NCBI RefSeq assembly: GCF_021922925.1
Contig: NZ_CP040786.1
Span: 2,542,001-2,606,000 of the forward strand
Length of the DNA stretch: 64,000 nucleotides
Direction: 5' to 3'
Source: Clavibacter phaseoli
GTDB lineage: Bacteria; Actinomycetota; Actinomycetes; Actinomycetales; Microbacteriaceae
The first letter of the stretch is position 1; each line of letters opens with the position of its first letter. The translations under genes and the position numbers were made by a program. Under the pieces are notes generated by a model that saw only the letters and a program-made list of their open reading frames with translations, searched no databases and was not told the origin of the DNA. Positions 47,305 to 55,114 of the stretch are shown in pieces.

Positions 47305-48162
47305 TCAGCCGCTGAAGGTGCCGAGCTGCTGCCACAGCTCCTGCGTGCGGCGGAGCGCGGCGCGGCTGCGCTCGGGGTGCGCGGCCTCCATCCCGCTGAG
47401 CAGGCCGTAGACGACCGACGTGGTCGCGGTCGTGGACTGCAGGAACGAGACGCCCTCGCTGGGCACGACGAGCACGTGGTCGGCGCTGGCGGCGAGGCGG
47501 CCCCGGCGCATGTCGGTGATGGCGACGACGGTCGTGCCCGCCGCGTGGGCCGCGGCCGCCGCCGCGAGCACGTCGCGCATCGGCCGCCACAGGCTCACGA
47601 CGACGAGCACGTCGTCCGCGCCGAGCGTGGTCATCGCGGCCGCGAGGTGGGCGCCGCCGCGGCCCTCGAAGGAGATCGGGTACCCCATCACGGATCCGAG
47701 GTGCGCCAGGATCGACGCCGGCGCGCCGAACGAGCCCATGCCGACCACGAGGATCCGCCCGGCCGACGCGAGCGCCGCGATGGCCGCGTCGCCGTCGGAC
47801 GGGTCGATGGACTCGAGCGCCCGGCCGAGGTTCGCGACGTCGCGCTGGATGGACGAGTGCACCGCGCCCGACGCAGGGGCCGGGTGCTCGCGCAGGGTCT
47901 CCTCGGACGTGAGCGTCGCGAGGTACCGCATCCGCAGCTCCTGCTGCAGCTCCGGCCAGCCGCGGAACCCGAGCGCCTGCGCGAACCGCACCACGGTGCT
48001 GGCGTTCACCTCGGCGCGCTGCGCGATCTCGGCGATCTCCGAGTACGACGCGAGCTGCTGGTGCTCGAGGAGCACGCGGGCGACGCGGCGGTGCGAGGGC
48101 GTGTGCCCCTTCGTCGGCTCGAGCTCGTCGAGCCAGTCCGCGAGCGGATCCGCGACGCTCAC
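47305..48162 (-). CDS. MurR/RpiR family regulator with SIS domain
   Basis: A 285-aa regulator. The N-terminal HTH of the RpiR type covers about residues 15-85 (EIAEIAQRAEVNASTVVRFA), and a SIS sugar-isomerase-like domain covers about 125-260 (RILVVGMGSFGAPASILA, VVVSLWRPMRDVL). RpiR proteins sense sugar phosphates or related acids. GTG 48162 overlaps the DUF3100 gene stop by 4 bases. TGCAA repeats upstream of the operon (49556-49601) are its probable binding sites. Confidence 0.9.
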   Translation of the reverse strand: MSVADPLADWLDELEPTKGHTPSHRRVARVLLEHQQLASYSEIAEIAQRAEVNASTVVRFAQALGFRGWPELQQELRMRYLATLTSEETLREHPAPASGAVHSSIQRDVANLGRALESIDPSDGDAAIAALASAGRILVVGMGSFGAPASILAHLGSVMGYPISFEGRGGAHLAAAMTTLGADDVLVVVSLWRPMRDVLAAAAAAHAAGTTVVAITDMRRGRLAASADHVLVVPSEGVSFLQSTTATTSVVYGLLSGMEAAHPERSRAALRRTQELWQQLGTFSG

Positions 48163-49502
48163 GACCAGAACCCGAGCGCGAACTCCGCGATGACGGCCGA
48201 GAGCAGGAACGACGCCGTGATGGCGACGAGCCCGACCGGCACGATGCGCCAGCCGACCGTCTTGAGCAGCGCCGCGTCCTTGCCGAGGCTGAGGCCCGCG
48301 AACGTGAGGGTGGCGCACGCGATCGAGAGGAAGTCGATGGAGGTGACGACGGCGGTCAGCTCGGTCCCGATCGGCGAGTACGGGCTCGAGGCGAGCGCCC
48401 CGATCGTGGTGACGAAGACGATCGCGGAGACCTTGCGCGTGATCCGGGCGAGCAGCTGGCTCACCAGGAGGAGCGCGATGAGGATCGCGTAGCCGCCGAC
48501 GATGGACCAGCTCACGCCGCCCGCGAAGATCGACGCGGTGCCGATGCCGACGACCGCGAGGACCGCGATCGCGACCCACGGCCGGATGTCCACGGGCGCC
48601 GCCGCCTCCGCGACGCGCTCGCGGAAGACGCGGTTCGACTCCTCGGTCGCGGCGGAGACCGGGGCGGGACCGGACGCGGCCTCCGCGGCCGCCTGCTTCC
48701 GCGTGAGGAACCGGTAGAACCGGTCGGCGAGCGGCAGCGCCACGTAGATGCCGACGTACACGCCGAGGACCGTGGTGATGAGGTTCGAGACCGCGGCGAT
48801 GCCGAGGATCGCGTCCTCCTGGCCCGGGTACGCGGCGATGATGCTGGCGGTCGACGCGGCCATCATCGACCCGGATCCGACGCCCGCGCCCATCGCGAGC
48901 GCCAGCGGGTCGAAGACGTCGGCCGATGCCACGAGCGAGGTCAGCAGGGTGATGTAGACGGCGCCGAAGAGCGTGCCGAACACGTACATCGCGAGCACGC
49001 CGCGGTACTGGTCGGAGTCCGGCCCGTACTTCTCGCTCACCATCGCGAAGGCGGGCTCGCGGTCGAGCGAGAAGGTCGCGCCGATCGTGGCCTTGCCCAT
49101 CCGCAGCAGCACGGCGAGCGGCAGCGCGAGCGCGACCGTGCCGAGCAGGTGCCCGATCTCCTGCAGCAGCAGCGCGGGTCCGGCCTTCAGCAGCGTCGGG
49201 ATGTTCGGCCCGATGTTGAAGGCGAGCCGCGCGACGAGGAACAGCACGGCGACGCCCACGAACGCGTTGGCGATCCGCTGGAAGTCGAGGCCGACCGGTC
49301 GAATGCGTTGGAACGACAGCGCGGCGGCGATGAGGAGGCCCCACACCATCGGGAAGAACACGATGGAGGCGGATCCGATCGGCAGGGTGCGCGAGCCGAT
49401 GACCTGCGCGACGAGCGCGATCACGAGGGCCGCCGCCGCCACGGGCGCGACCCCCCGGAGGCCGACGACGGACCTCGTCCTCTCTCCGACGGTCGTGGTC
49501 AT
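48159..49502 (-). CDS. DUF3100 family membrane protein, probable transporter
   Basis: A 447-aa protein with about 11-12 hydrophobic segments in two halves separated by a charged cytosolic loop (about residues 255-300, RKQAAAEAASGPAPVSAA). GAGVGSGSMMAASTASIIAA is the most conserved-looking segment and resembles a substrate-binding helix break. I identify it as DUF3100, which has no assigned function. Being first in an operon with an RpiR regulator, a beta-hydroxyacid dehydrogenase and an aldehyde dehydrogenase, it probably imports their substrate. Confidence 0.8.
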   Translation of the reverse strand: MTTTVGERTRSVVGLRGVAPVAAAALVIALVAQVIGSRTLPIGSASIVFFPMVWGLLIAAALSFQRIRPVGLDFQRIANAFVGVAVLFLVARLAFNIGPNIPTLLKAGPALLLQEIGHLLGTVALALPLAVLLRMGKATIGATFSLDREPAFAMVSEKYGPDSDQYRGVLAMYVFGTLFGAVYITLLTSLVASADVFDPLALAMGAGVGSGSMMAASTASIIAAYPGQEDAILGIAAVSNLITTVLGVYVGIYVALPLADRFYRFLTRKQAAAEAASGPAPVSAATEESNRVFRERVAEAAAPVDIRPWVAIAVLAVVGIGTASIFAGGVSWSIVGGYAILIALLLVSQLLARITRKVSAIVFVTTIGALASSPYSPIGTELTAVVTSIDFLSIACATLTFAGLSLGKDAALLKTVGWRIVPVGLVAITASFLLSAVIAEFALGFWS

Positions 49503-49555
49503 GGGCGGTCCCTTCGCGAGGTGCTGAGCGGATGGTCGAGCGGTGCGGAGCGGTG

Positions 49556-49601
49556 CCTGCAATCCTCGTCGCGGGGGACGGATCCTGCAATGCCTGTTGC
49601 A
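49556..49601 (-). promoter_or_regulatory. TGCAA repeats, candidate RpiR operators
   Basis: TGCAA-N6-TTGCA (49586-49601) is a perfect 5-bp-arm inverted repeat, and CCTGCAAT is repeated at 49556-49563 and 49584-49591. They lie 54-99 bases upstream of the DUF3100 start. Confidence 0.5.
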
Positions 49602-49753
49602 AACGACACTAGGGAGCCCGCGTTTCCGCGGCGATGCGCGCGTGTTGCCGCCGTGTGAACGCGACCCGCAGGCGGCCGGGCGCTGGTCGGGTCTGGACGC
49701 GCGGCCGTGCGGCGCGGATCATGGCGTCCACACCCGAGCTCGAGGAGGAGCGC

Positions 49754-50305
49754 GTGCGACGACTCACCGCAGGCCTGTTCACGTCCGTCGACGGCGTCGT
49801 GGAGTCGCCGCACCTGTTCCAGTTCGACTCGTTCGACCCCGAGCTCGGCGCGGGCCTCGGCCGCATGATCTCGTCGGTCACGACCGCCGTTATGGGCCGC
49901 CGCGGCTACGAGGACTGGTCGGCGCACTGGCCGGCCGCGCCCGCCGACGACCCGTTCGCCGCGTTCGTCAACCCGCTGGAGAAGCTCGTCGCCACGCGCA
50001 CCCTCACGGGCGACCTGGGCTGGAACGCCACGCGCATCGAGGGCGACGCGCTCGCGGCGATCGCCCGACTGAAGGAGACGGAGGGCGGCGAGATCGCCGT
50101 GCTGTCGAGCATCTCGCTCACGCGCGCGCTGCTGTTCGCGGGGCTGCTCGACGAGCTGACCCTGATGATCCACCCGGTCGTCGCGGGCGCCGGCCGCCGC
50201 CTGTTCGAGCCCGACGACCCGACCACGCGGCTGGAGCTGCGCCGCTCCGAGATCACGAGCGCGGGCAACGCGGTGCTCACGTACGCCCGGCGCGACGGCG
50301 GCTGA
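49754..50305 (+). CDS. Dihydrofolate reductase/RibD C-terminal-like protein
   Basis: A 183-aa member of the RibD C-terminal/DHFR-like family. The N-terminus RRLTAGLFTSVDGVVESP is diagnostic, GRRGYEDWSAHWP and LDELTLMIHPVVAGAGRRLF follow. It is an NADPH-dependent reductase-like protein of unknown substrate. GTG 49754 is chosen over ATG 49721 because AGGAGG lies at ideal distance (49743-49748) and homologues start at this point. Confidence 0.88.
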   Translation: MRRLTAGLFTSVDGVVESPHLFQFDSFDPELGAGLGRMISSVTTAVMGRRGYEDWSAHWPAAPADDPFAAFVNPLEKLVATRTLTGDLGWNATRIEGDALAAIARLKETEGGEIAVLSSISLTRALLFAGLLDELTLMIHPVVAGAGRRLFEPDDPTTRLELRRSEITSAGNAVLTYARRDGG

Positions 50306-50345
50306 TCCCCTCGCGGTCGCGACGCTCCGCCGCGCGGAGCGCCGA

Positions 50346-50351
50346 TAGGGT
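50346..50351 (+). promoter_or_regulatory. -10 element (TAGGGT) of the ddl gene
   Basis: TAGGGT followed by 6 bases and ATG 50358. Confidence 0.45.
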
Positions 50352-50357
50352 CGCGGC

Positions 50358-51365
50358 ATGCGGATCTCTGTGCTCTTCGGCGGCGAGAGCGAGGAGCGCG
50401 ACGTCTCCATCGCGAGCGCCGCGCAGGTCGTGCCGGCCCTCCGGGCCCTCGGGCACGAGGTGGTCGCCGTCGACACCGCGCGCGGCGCGCTCGACGCCGC
50501 GGGCGAGGCGCGGATCCTCACCCCCGACGTCGGCGTGCGCCCGCCGACCTCCGCGGAGCTCGCGACGGCGGGCGCGGGCGGGTCCGCCGCGGTGCTGCGC
50601 CTGCCGGCGGACCTCCGCGACAGCGACCTGGTGTTCCTCGCGCTGCACGGCGGATCCGGCGAGGACGGCCGACTGCAGGCGCTCCTCGAGCTCGCGGGCA
50701 TCCCGTTCACGGGATCCGGCTCGCTCGGCAGCGCGCTCGCGATGGACAAGGACGTCGCCAAGACCCTGCTGCGCGCCGGCGGCGTGCGGACGCCCGACTG
50801 GCTCATCGACCCGGAGCCCGACGCGGTGGAGCCCGCCCTCGGGTTCCCGGTGGTCGTGAAGCCGACCGGGCAGGGATCCACCGTCGGGCTCTCCGTGGTG
50901 CGCGCCGCCGAGGACCTGCCCGCCGCGCTCGAGCTCGCCCGGCGGCACGGCACCGTGATGGTCGAGCGGTTCGTGCGCGGCCGCGAGCTGACGGTCGGCG
51001 TGCTCGACGGGGAGGCGCTCGCGGTCGGCGAGATCGGCGTGCCCGTGGACGAGGCGTTCACCTACGCCGCGAAGTACCAGGCCGGCGCGATCGCGGAGAC
51101 GTTCCCGGCCGACCTCCCCGACGAGGTGGCGGACGAGGCGCGGGCCGCGGCGCTGGCGGCGCACCGGATCCTCCGGCTCGCCGGGTACAGCCGCTCCGAC
51201 TTCCGCCTCGACGACGCGGGCGTCCTCTGGATCATCGAGGCCAACAGCCTGCCCGGCCTCACCGCGACGAGCCTGCTCCCGCAGTCGGCGGCGGCCGTCG
51301 GCATCGGGTACCAGGAGCTGTGCGAGCGGATCGCGCGGGTCGCGCTGCGCGGGCGCGCGGGCTGA
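50358..51365 (+). CDS. ddl: D-alanine--D-alanine ligase
   Basis: A 335-aa ATP-grasp ligase. It opens with MRISVLFGGESEERDVSIAS, has the ATP-grasp loop VVKPTGQGSTVGLSVV, and TYAAKYQAG carries the Tyr-Lys pair typical of D-Ala-D-Ala rather than D-Ala-D-Lac ligases. IIEANSLPGLT is the metal-binding end. It makes the D-Ala-D-Ala dipeptide of peptidoglycan. At 335 aa it is the short form, so the genome may carry another. TAGGGT six bases before the ATG suggests a leaderless mRNA. It is convergent with the NUDIX gene. Confidence 0.93.
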   Translation: MRISVLFGGESEERDVSIASAAQVVPALRALGHEVVAVDTARGALDAAGEARILTPDVGVRPPTSAELATAGAGGSAAVLRLPADLRDSDLVFLALHGGSGEDGRLQALLELAGIPFTGSGSLGSALAMDKDVAKTLLRAGGVRTPDWLIDPEPDAVEPALGFPVVVKPTGQGSTVGLSVVRAAEDLPAALELARRHGTVMVERFVRGRELTVGVLDGEALAVGEIGVPVDEAFTYAAKYQAGAIAETFPADLPDEVADEARAAALAAHRILRLAGYSRSDFRLDDAGVLWIIEANSLPGLTATSLLPQSAAAVGIGYQELCERIARVALRGRAG

Positions 51366-51374
51366 CGCGTCGCG

Positions 51375-51962
51375 CTACCGCCGCGGCCCGACCGGCGGCA
51401 GCAGCCCCTGCTCGGCGGCGGCCGCGCGGGCGATCAGCAGGGTCGGGTCCTCGACGCCGCCCGCGGCGATGAGCGCGTCGAGCTCCGCGACGGGCATGCG
51501 GACCAGGTGCACCTGCTCGGACGGGTCGGAGCGGTCGGCCGTGCCCTCGGCGGTCGGGGCCGTGCAGGCGAAGACGTGCACGAGCCAGGAGGCCCGGCCG
51601 GGGTTCACGGCGTAGGTGCGCAGGGGGCGGATCTCGGGCGCGACGAGGCCGAGCTCCTCCTCGAGCTCGCGACGGGCGGCGTCGGCGGGCTGCTCGGAGG
51701 CGTCGCCCGCGCCGCCGGGGAGGTCGAGGATCCACCGCCCGAGGGGGTGCCGGTACTGGCGCGACAGCAGCACGTGGTCGCCGTCGATCACGAGGGTCGC
51801 GACCGCGAACGGCACGCTCTCGTCGACCTCGTAGCGCGACGCGGACCCGTCGGGCAGCAGCACGTCGTGCTCGACGAGCACGACGCGGCCGCGGTGGAGG
51901 TCCCGGCGGCCGGTCGTCGACCACACGAGCTCGGGGTCGGGCTGCATCTCCGCGCCGCTCAT
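51375..51962 (-). CDS. NUDIX hydrolase (ADP-ribose pyrophosphatase-like)
   Basis: A 195-aa NUDIX protein. The Nudix box is complete: G-x5-E-x7-RELEEELGL, starting GGAGDASEQPADAARRELEE. Preceding strands VLLSRQYRHPLGRWILDLPG match ADP-ribose pyrophosphatases. It hydrolyses a nucleoside diphosphate derivative. ATG 51962 overlaps the GNAT gene stop (ATGA); ATG 51947 is an alternative. It is the last gene of the crcB-crcB-GNAT-NUDIX operon. Confidence 0.9.
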   Translation of the reverse strand: MSGAEMQPDPELVWSTTGRRDLHRGRVVLVEHDVLLPDGSASRYEVDESVPFAVATLVIDGDHVLLSRQYRHPLGRWILDLPGGAGDASEQPADAARRELEEELGLVAPEIRPLRTYAVNPGRASWLVHVFACTAPTAEGTADRSDPSEQVHLVRMPVAELDALIAAGGVEDPTLLIARAAAAEQGLLPPVGPRR

Positions 51963-52447
51963 CCCGCGAGCCCAGGCGCGTCGTCCCCCGCCGCCCCCAG
52001 CGCCCGCGACCACGCGACCTCGCGCGCCAGCTGGCCGCTCGCGCGGAAGGCGACGACCTGGCGGGCGTCGGGCAGGGCGGCGGCGAGCGCGTCGCGGTCG
52101 GCCTCCGCGAAGCCGAGGCCGTGCCAGAAGGGACCCGACCGCCGCGAGAACAGCCACGCGCGCCGGGCGCCGGCGGCGGTCGCCTCGGCGAGCGCGTGCC
52201 GGGCGAGCGTCGACCCGAGGCCGGCGGACCGGAGGGCGGGATCCACCGCGACGCTGCGGATCAGCGCGTGCCGCCCGTCCGCGCTGAGCTCGAACCCCGT
52301 GCTGCCGGTGATGCGGCTGTCGGCGTCGCGGCGGATCCAGAGCCGCACGCCCGGATCGTCGAGCCCGGTGACCGTGAGGTCGGCCGCCGCGAGGAACGCG
52401 TGCAGCGCCGTGACGTCCGCGGCGCCCATCGGCGAGAGCCCGCTCAC
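51959..52447 (-). CDS. GNAT family N-acetyltransferase
   Basis: A 162-aa single-domain GNAT. SVAVDPALRSAGLGSTLARH is the acetyl-CoA motif A, and AWLFSRRSGPFWHGLGF the following strand and motif B. It resembles the ArsN-like small acetyltransferases in layout, although no arsenic gene is nearby. GTG 52447 overlaps the second crcB gene by 4 bases. The acceptor is unknown. Confidence 0.87.
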   Translation of the reverse strand: MSGLSPMGAADVTALHAFLAAADLTVTGLDDPGVRLWIRRDADSRITGSTGFELSADGRHALIRSVAVDPALRSAGLGSTLARHALAEATAAGARRAWLFSRRSGPFWHGLGFAEADRDALAAALPDARQVVAFRASGQLAREVAWSRALGAAGDDAPGLAG

Positions 52448-52824
52448 AGCGCCTGACCCACCACGATCCCGAGCCCGGCCGCCGCGACGCAGACCACGAG
52501 CATGCCGACGCCGTTCGCGAGCGCGGCACCCACCCGGCCGGCCTGCGCGAGCCGCACGGTCTCGAGGCTCGCGGTGCTGAAGGTCGTGTAGCCGCCCATG
52601 AGGCCGCCGCCGAGGATCAGGAGGAGGTCGTGCGGGAGCCCCGCTTGCGCGGCCGCTCCCGTGAGGAGGCCGAGGCCGAGCGATCCGGTGACGTTGATGA
52701 CGGTCGTGCCCCACGGGTAGGCGGCGCCGAGGCGTCCGCGGATGACGCCGTCGAGGAGCAGGCGGAGGGCGGATCCGACGCCGCCGGCCACGCAGATCAG
52801 CGCGAACACGAGGGGCCCGGTCAC
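52444..52824 (-). CDS. crcB: Fluoride exporter CrcB/Fluc, second subunit
   Basis: A 126-aa four-helix Fluc channel subunit. Conserved elements: GGVGSALRLLLDGV in helix 1, GTTVINVTGSLGLGLL with the pore Asn, and GGLMGGYTTFSTAS, the central Na+-site and Phe-box region. It exports fluoride as an antiparallel dimer. The gene overlaps the other crcB by 4 bases, so the working channel is probably a heterodimer. GTG 52824 gives the full first helix. Confidence 0.94.
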   Translation of the reverse strand: MTGPLVFALICVAGGVGSALRLLLDGVIRGRLGAAYPWGTTVINVTGSLGLGLLTGAAAQAGLPHDLLLILGGGLMGGYTTFSTASLETVRLAQAGRVGAALANGVGMLVVCVAAAGLGIVVGQAL

Positions 52825-53360
52825 GATGCCGCTCCCGTCGCGCGTCCGGCCGCCGTGCGGCGGTGGATCGCGGCACCCGTGGCGATCCCGGCGACCGACG
52901 CCGCGGCGCCCACCACCAGCGAGAGCGCGGCGTAGGCGAGCGCGAGGCCGAGCGCGGATCCGGTGAGCGACGCCGTGTCGACGGCGAGCGCGCTGTAGGT
53001 CGTGAAGCCGCCGAGGACGCCCGTGCCGACCAGCAGGCGGATCGCGCGGCGGCGTCCCTCGTCGGGCCCCCGGCGGGCGAGCCCCTCGAGCAGGGCGCCG
53101 AGGACGAAGGCGCCGACCACGTTGATCAGGAGGATGGTCACCGGGATGCCCCCGGCGGGCGCGGGCCAGGTGAGCGCGAGCGCCTCGCGGATCCCCGTGC
53201 CCACCGTGCCGCCGAGCGCCACGAGGCCGAGGGACGACCAGCGGAGGTGGACCGGGCGGCCCGGGTCGTCCTGCACCTCGACGTCGCCGTCGAGGGCCGC
53301 GCCGTCGCGGGGCGCGGCGTCGAGGGGCGCGCCGTCGTCGGGCTGTCGGTGGTCGGTCAT
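52821..53360 (-). CDS. crcB: Fluoride exporter CrcB/Fluc, first subunit
   Basis: A 179-aa CrcB protein with four helices and a polar Asp-rich N-terminal extension of about 45 aa (DHRQPDDGAPLDAAPRDG). Core motifs: GGTVGTGIREAL, NVVGAFVLGALLEGLARRG with the pore Asn, and GVLGGFTTYSALAVD. It heads the crcB-crcB-GNAT-NUDIX operon. The extension is unusual for the family. No fluoride riboswitch consensus is visible upstream. Confidence 0.92.
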   Translation of the reverse strand: MTDHRQPDDGAPLDAAPRDGAALDGDVEVQDDPGRPVHLRWSSLGLVALGGTVGTGIREALALTWPAPAGGIPVTILLINVVGAFVLGALLEGLARRGPDEGRRRAIRLLVGTGVLGGFTTYSALAVDTASLTGSALGLALAYAALSLVVGAAASVAGIATGAAIHRRTAAGRATGAAS

Positions 53361-53456
53361 GGGGTCTCCCATCTCGGATGGCATGGCGGTGCCGTGAGAC
53401 AGGGACTGTCGTCGACGAGGATGTCGAGGTTCGGGTACGGCGAGCCCCACCGCCGT

Positions 53457-53487
53457 GCCTCCCGGAGGAGGCCCCTCCCGCAGGAGG
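53457..53487. promoter_or_regulatory. Two adjacent hairpins upstream of crcB
   Basis: 53457-53462 pairs with 53467-53472, and 53474-53478 with 53483-53487, both with 4-base loops. They lie about 100 bases upstream of the first crcB start on the minus strand; role unknown. Confidence 0.35.
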
Positions 53488-53536
53488 CCGGACCATTGAA
53501 CCACGGCCGGGCCTCGCCACGGCCGTGCGCCGCCGG

Positions 53537-53542
53537 TACCGT
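53537..53542 (+). promoter_or_regulatory. -10 element (TACCGT) of the DUF4287 gene
   Basis: TACCGT followed by 6 bases and ATG 53549. Confidence 0.45.
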
Positions 53543-53548
53543 CGCAGC

Positions 53549-53800
53549 ATGAACGCGCACGGCATCGTCGCCCCGCCCCCGCCGCCCGAGGGGCAGAAGG
53601 CCAAGGGGCCGGCCTCCTACTTCCCGAGCATCGAGTCGACCTACGGGCAGCCGGTGCAGCACTGGATCGACCTGGCCGACGCCCGCCTCGACGTCGAGCC
53701 GCACATGCAGGCCGTCGCCTGGCTGAAGTCCGAGCACGGCCTCGGGCACGGGCACGCCAACGCCGTCGTCGCGTTCGTCAAGGCGGCGCGCTCCGCCTGA
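53549..53800 (+). CDS. DUF4287 domain protein, 83 aa
   Basis: A short protein matching the DUF4287 pattern: ASYFPSIESTYGQPVQHWID and the highly conserved VAWLKSEHGLGHGHANAVVA with a Gly-His-Gly-His run. The domain is widespread in actinobacteria and of unknown function. The N-terminus is Pro-rich (APPPPPEGQKAKG). ATG 53549 has TACCGT six bases upstream. Confidence 0.88.
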   Translation: MNAHGIVAPPPPPEGQKAKGPASYFPSIESTYGQPVQHWIDLADARLDVEPHMQAVAWLKSEHGLGHGHANAVVAFVKAARSA

Positions 53801-53848
53801 GGCCCGGCGAGGCCCGGCCCGACCGACCCGTCCCGCATCGCACGCCCG

Positions 53849-53854
53849 TAGCCT
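53849..53854 (+). promoter_or_regulatory. -10 element (TAGCCT) of the YdcF-like gene
   Basis: TAGCCT followed by 6 bases and ATG 53861. Confidence 0.45.
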
Positions 53855-53860
53855 GGGCGC

Positions 53861-54469
53861 ATGCGCATCCGCCGGACCCTCGCCGTCGCCGGGGTCGCGC
53901 TCCTCGCGTCGGTCGGCGGCGTGCTCCTCGCGAGCGAGGGGATCCACCGGCTCGCGAGCACGCGCGGGCTCGGCGCCTCCCCCGGCCAGCCCGACGGCGC
54001 CGTGGGCCGCGAGGCCGTCGTCGTGCTCGGCTTCGGCAACGCGGGACCGCGCGCCAACCGGATCAACCGGTTCCGCGTCCGCGCCGCCCTCCGCTCGATC
54101 GACCCGCAGGCGGACGCGACCGCGCTCGTGCTGTGCGGCGGATCCGTCATGGGCGACGACTCCGAGGCCCGGATCCTCGCCCGGTACGCCCGCGAGCTCG
54201 GCTACGCCGGCCCCGTCGTGCTCGAGGAGGCGAGCCGGAGCACGCGCGAGAACGTGGCGAACGCGATCCCGCTCGTCGAGGACGCCGACACGATCCGCAT
54301 CGTCTCCGACCCCGTGCACGCGGAGGAGGCGCGCGGCTACCTGCGCGCCGCGCGCCCCGACCTCGCCGACCGGCTGGCGCGCGCCGACGACTACCGCTTC
54401 GGCGAGATGACGTGGATGAAGCCGCTCGCCATCGCCGTCGCGCTGCTGCGGCGGGCGCGACCGGCCTGA
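53861..54469 (+). CDS. YdcF/DUF218 family protein
   Basis: A 202-aa DUF218 (YdcF/ElyC-like) protein. An N-terminal hydrophobic segment (LAVAGVALLASVGGVLLAS) anchors or exports it. The domain has AVVVLGFGNAGPRANRI at the nucleotide-like site, LVLCGGSVMGDDSEARIL and LEEASRSTRENVANA, the classic E-x-S-x-N-T/S-x-E-N run. The family is linked to envelope metabolism in enteric bacteria. It lies between ddl-linked and vanZ-like genes, each with its own -10. Confidence 0.87.
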   Translation: MRIRRTLAVAGVALLASVGGVLLASEGIHRLASTRGLGASPGQPDGAVGREAVVVLGFGNAGPRANRINRFRVRAALRSIDPQADATALVLCGGSVMGDDSEARILARYARELGYAGPVVLEEASRSTRENVANAIPLVEDADTIRIVSDPVHAEEARGYLRAARPDLADRLARADDYRFGEMTWMKPLAIAVALLRRARPA

Positions 54470-54516
54470 CGCGGCAGGGGGGCGCCCGGCCGTGCGGCAC
54501 GACCCGACCGCCCGCA

Positions 54517-54522
54517 TAGCCT
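54517..54522 (+). promoter_or_regulatory. -10 element (TAGCCT) of the VanZ-like gene
   Basis: TAGCCT followed by 6 bases and ATG 54529. Confidence 0.45.
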
Positions 54523-54528
54523 GGTCGG

Positions 54529-55026
54529 ATGCTCTCCACGCTGCTCGTCGCGGTGCCCTGGCTCGCCGCCCTCGCGCTCCTCGGCGTCGTGGTCGTCGGG
54601 CCCGTCGCGGGCGCGCTCCTCGCCCGGCACCGCCGTGCGCTCGGGATCCTGCTGGCGGTCGCGCTCCTCGCCGTCGCCGCGGCGACCATGTACCCCGACG
54701 GCGCCCCCGGGACCGCCGTCCGTTGCGCCGCGACGCTCCCGCGCTGGAGCCCGACGGCGGTCGAGACGGTCGCCAACGTGCTCCTGTTCGTGCCGCCCGC
54801 GCTGCTCGCGGGGGTCCTGACTAGGCGCCCCGTCCGCATGGCCATCGCCGGGTGCGGCCTGTCTGCGCTCGTCGAGGCGACCCAGGCGCTCGTGCCGGCC
54901 ATCGGCCGCGCGTGCGACACGAGCGACCTCGTCACGAACTCGGTCGGCGCGCTCCTGGGCGGGATCCTCGCTATGGCTGCCCTGGGGATCGCCCGCCGCC
55001 GAGGTCGACGGACGACCACCCGCTGA
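54529..55026 (+). CDS. VanZ-like family membrane protein
   Basis: A 165-aa protein with four to five helices. The VanZ-like signatures are present: ETVANVLLFVPPALLAGVL, ALVEATQALVPAIGRACDTS and DLVTNSVGALLGGILA. In enterococci VanZ raises teicoplanin resistance; most actinobacterial homologues have no proven role. A D-Ala-D-Ala ligase lies 3 kb upstream but not in an operon. Confidence 0.9.
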   Translation: MLSTLLVAVPWLAALALLGVVVVGPVAGALLARHRRALGILLAVALLAVAAATMYPDGAPGTAVRCAATLPRWSPTAVETVANVLLFVPPALLAGVLTRRPVRMAIAGCGLSALVEATQALVPAIGRACDTSDLVTNSVGALLGGILAMAALGIARRRGRRTTTR

Positions 55027-55114
55027 CCGTCCGCGATCTGGTCGCGCACCCGGTCCTCGCGAGCGGCCGGGGACAGCCGGCGCCGGAGGGCCCGCGATCG
55101 TGGGACCCTCTCCC

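Noticed and set aside
53361..53548. Possible fluoride riboswitch upstream of crcB
   Set aside because: I looked on the minus strand for the conserved GGNGATG and CCTAC elements and did not find them in the right order; only two simple hairpins are present.
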